Shown: in pieces, positions 7,202 through 7,386 of the stretch | Layout: each line of letters starts with the position of its first letter | Numbering within the stretch: position 1 is the first letter of the stretch | NCBI GenBank assembly: GCA_937875035.1 | Contig: CALNCF010000274.1 | Coordinates: 1 to 7,386 of the forward strand | Direction: 5' to 3' | From: an uncultured Sphingobacteriaceae bacterium | GTDB lineage: Bacteria > Bacteroidota > Bacteroidia > Sphingobacteriales > Sphingobacteriaceae | Length of the DNA: 7,386 nucleotides | Notes under the pieces: model-generated | What the model was told of the DNA's origin: nothing | The model's input: only the letters and a program-made list of their open reading frames with translations | Database searches by the model: none | Made by a program: the position numbers and the translations under genes

Positions 7202-7386
7202 CAAAAGAAGAAAATAATACGCTGAAAGGCATGCTGAGCTCGCTGGGGATCCATATCGCGGTCCTGGCGGCATGTTACTTCTTTTATATCAATGTACAGA
7301 TCCCTACCGAAGAGATCGAAACCGGCGGGATTGTGATCAATTACGGTACCAGCGATGAAGGCATGGGCACGGATTATACCAGCACC
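7195..7386 (+). CDS. tonB: N-terminal part of a TonB-type energy transducer
   Basis: The gene runs off the right edge, leaving 64 codons. The GTG at 7195 is chosen because an in-frame TAA at 7168-7170 blocks extension, the frame has no ATG before 7231, and this start gives Ser16 and His20 in SLGIH. These are the same residues at the same positions as the S-x-x-x-H motif of E. coli TonB, which contacts ExbB/ExbD. The membrane helix spans about residues 14-32 (ending CYFFYI), and the short N-terminus is cytoplasmic. After it comes EETE-like acidic sequence and GGIVINYGTSDEGMGTDY (44-61), a periplasmic segment typical of Bacteroidota energy transducers. The C-terminal TonB or TolA-like domain is outside the window, so the exact subfamily cannot be read. 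Being next to exbB and exbD makes a force-transducing role nearly certain. Starting at ATG 7231 would remove the first 12 residues but keep the SxxxH motif, so it remains possible. Confidence 0.85.
   Translation, partial: MVAKEENNTLKGMLSSLGIHIAVLAACYFFYINVQIPTEEIETGGIVINYGTSDEGMGTDYTST

Noticed and set aside
7031..7273. Minus-strand frame of 80 codons spanning the exbD-tonB junction
   Set aside because: It lies opposite two recognised genes, has no recognisable motif and no independent support.

Overview
The window looks like chromosomal DNA from a Bacteroidota bacterium, most likely near Chitinophagaceae. The evidence is a HU-CCDC81-type domain fused to a SPOR domain, a very large secreted TPR protein, an outer-membrane barrel with the C-terminal style of Bacteroidota TonB-dependent receptors, and a perfect TAnnTTTG promoter element, which is typical of this phylum's sigma factor. 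The family-level placement is inference; the phylum is well supported. All recognised genes are on the + strand. I see no rRNA, tRNA, CRISPR array, insertion sequence or sign of recent transfer.

Layout: (1) positions 2-160 hold the last 52 codons of an unrecognised protein. (2) Positions 161-299 are the only sizeable intergenic gap; it is AT-rich with small palindromes and probably carries the promoter of the cluster. (3) 300-3332 encodes a 1010-residue exported TPR-repeat protein. (4) 3345-4976, after 12 bp, encodes a 543-residue outer-membrane beta-barrel protein. (5) 5036-6043 encodes a cytoplasmic HU-CCDC81-like domain, one membrane helix and a periplasmic SPOR domain; a perfect -7 promoter box lies only 10 bases before its ATG. 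(6) 6061-6771 encodes ExbB/TolQ. (7) 6771-7166 encodes ExbD/TolR and overlaps the previous gene by one base. (8) From 7195 to the window edge is the 5' end of a TonB-type energy transducer with a GTG start and the S16/H20 motif. A 12-codon mini-ORF bridges the exbD stop and this GTG.

Functional reading: ExbB and ExbD form a proton-driven inner-membrane motor, and the TonB-like protein would carry its force across the periplasm to the outer membrane. The same transcription unit also supplies a periplasmic TPR scaffold, an outer-membrane barrel and a membrane protein that could bind septal peptidoglycan on one side and possibly nucleic acid or protein on the other. This resembles, in composition though not in gene homology throughout, the Tol-Pal system (TolQ-TolR-TolA plus the TPR protein CpoB). 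A dedicated envelope or division machine, rather than a general nutrient-uptake TonB system, is a reasonable but unproven hypothesis.
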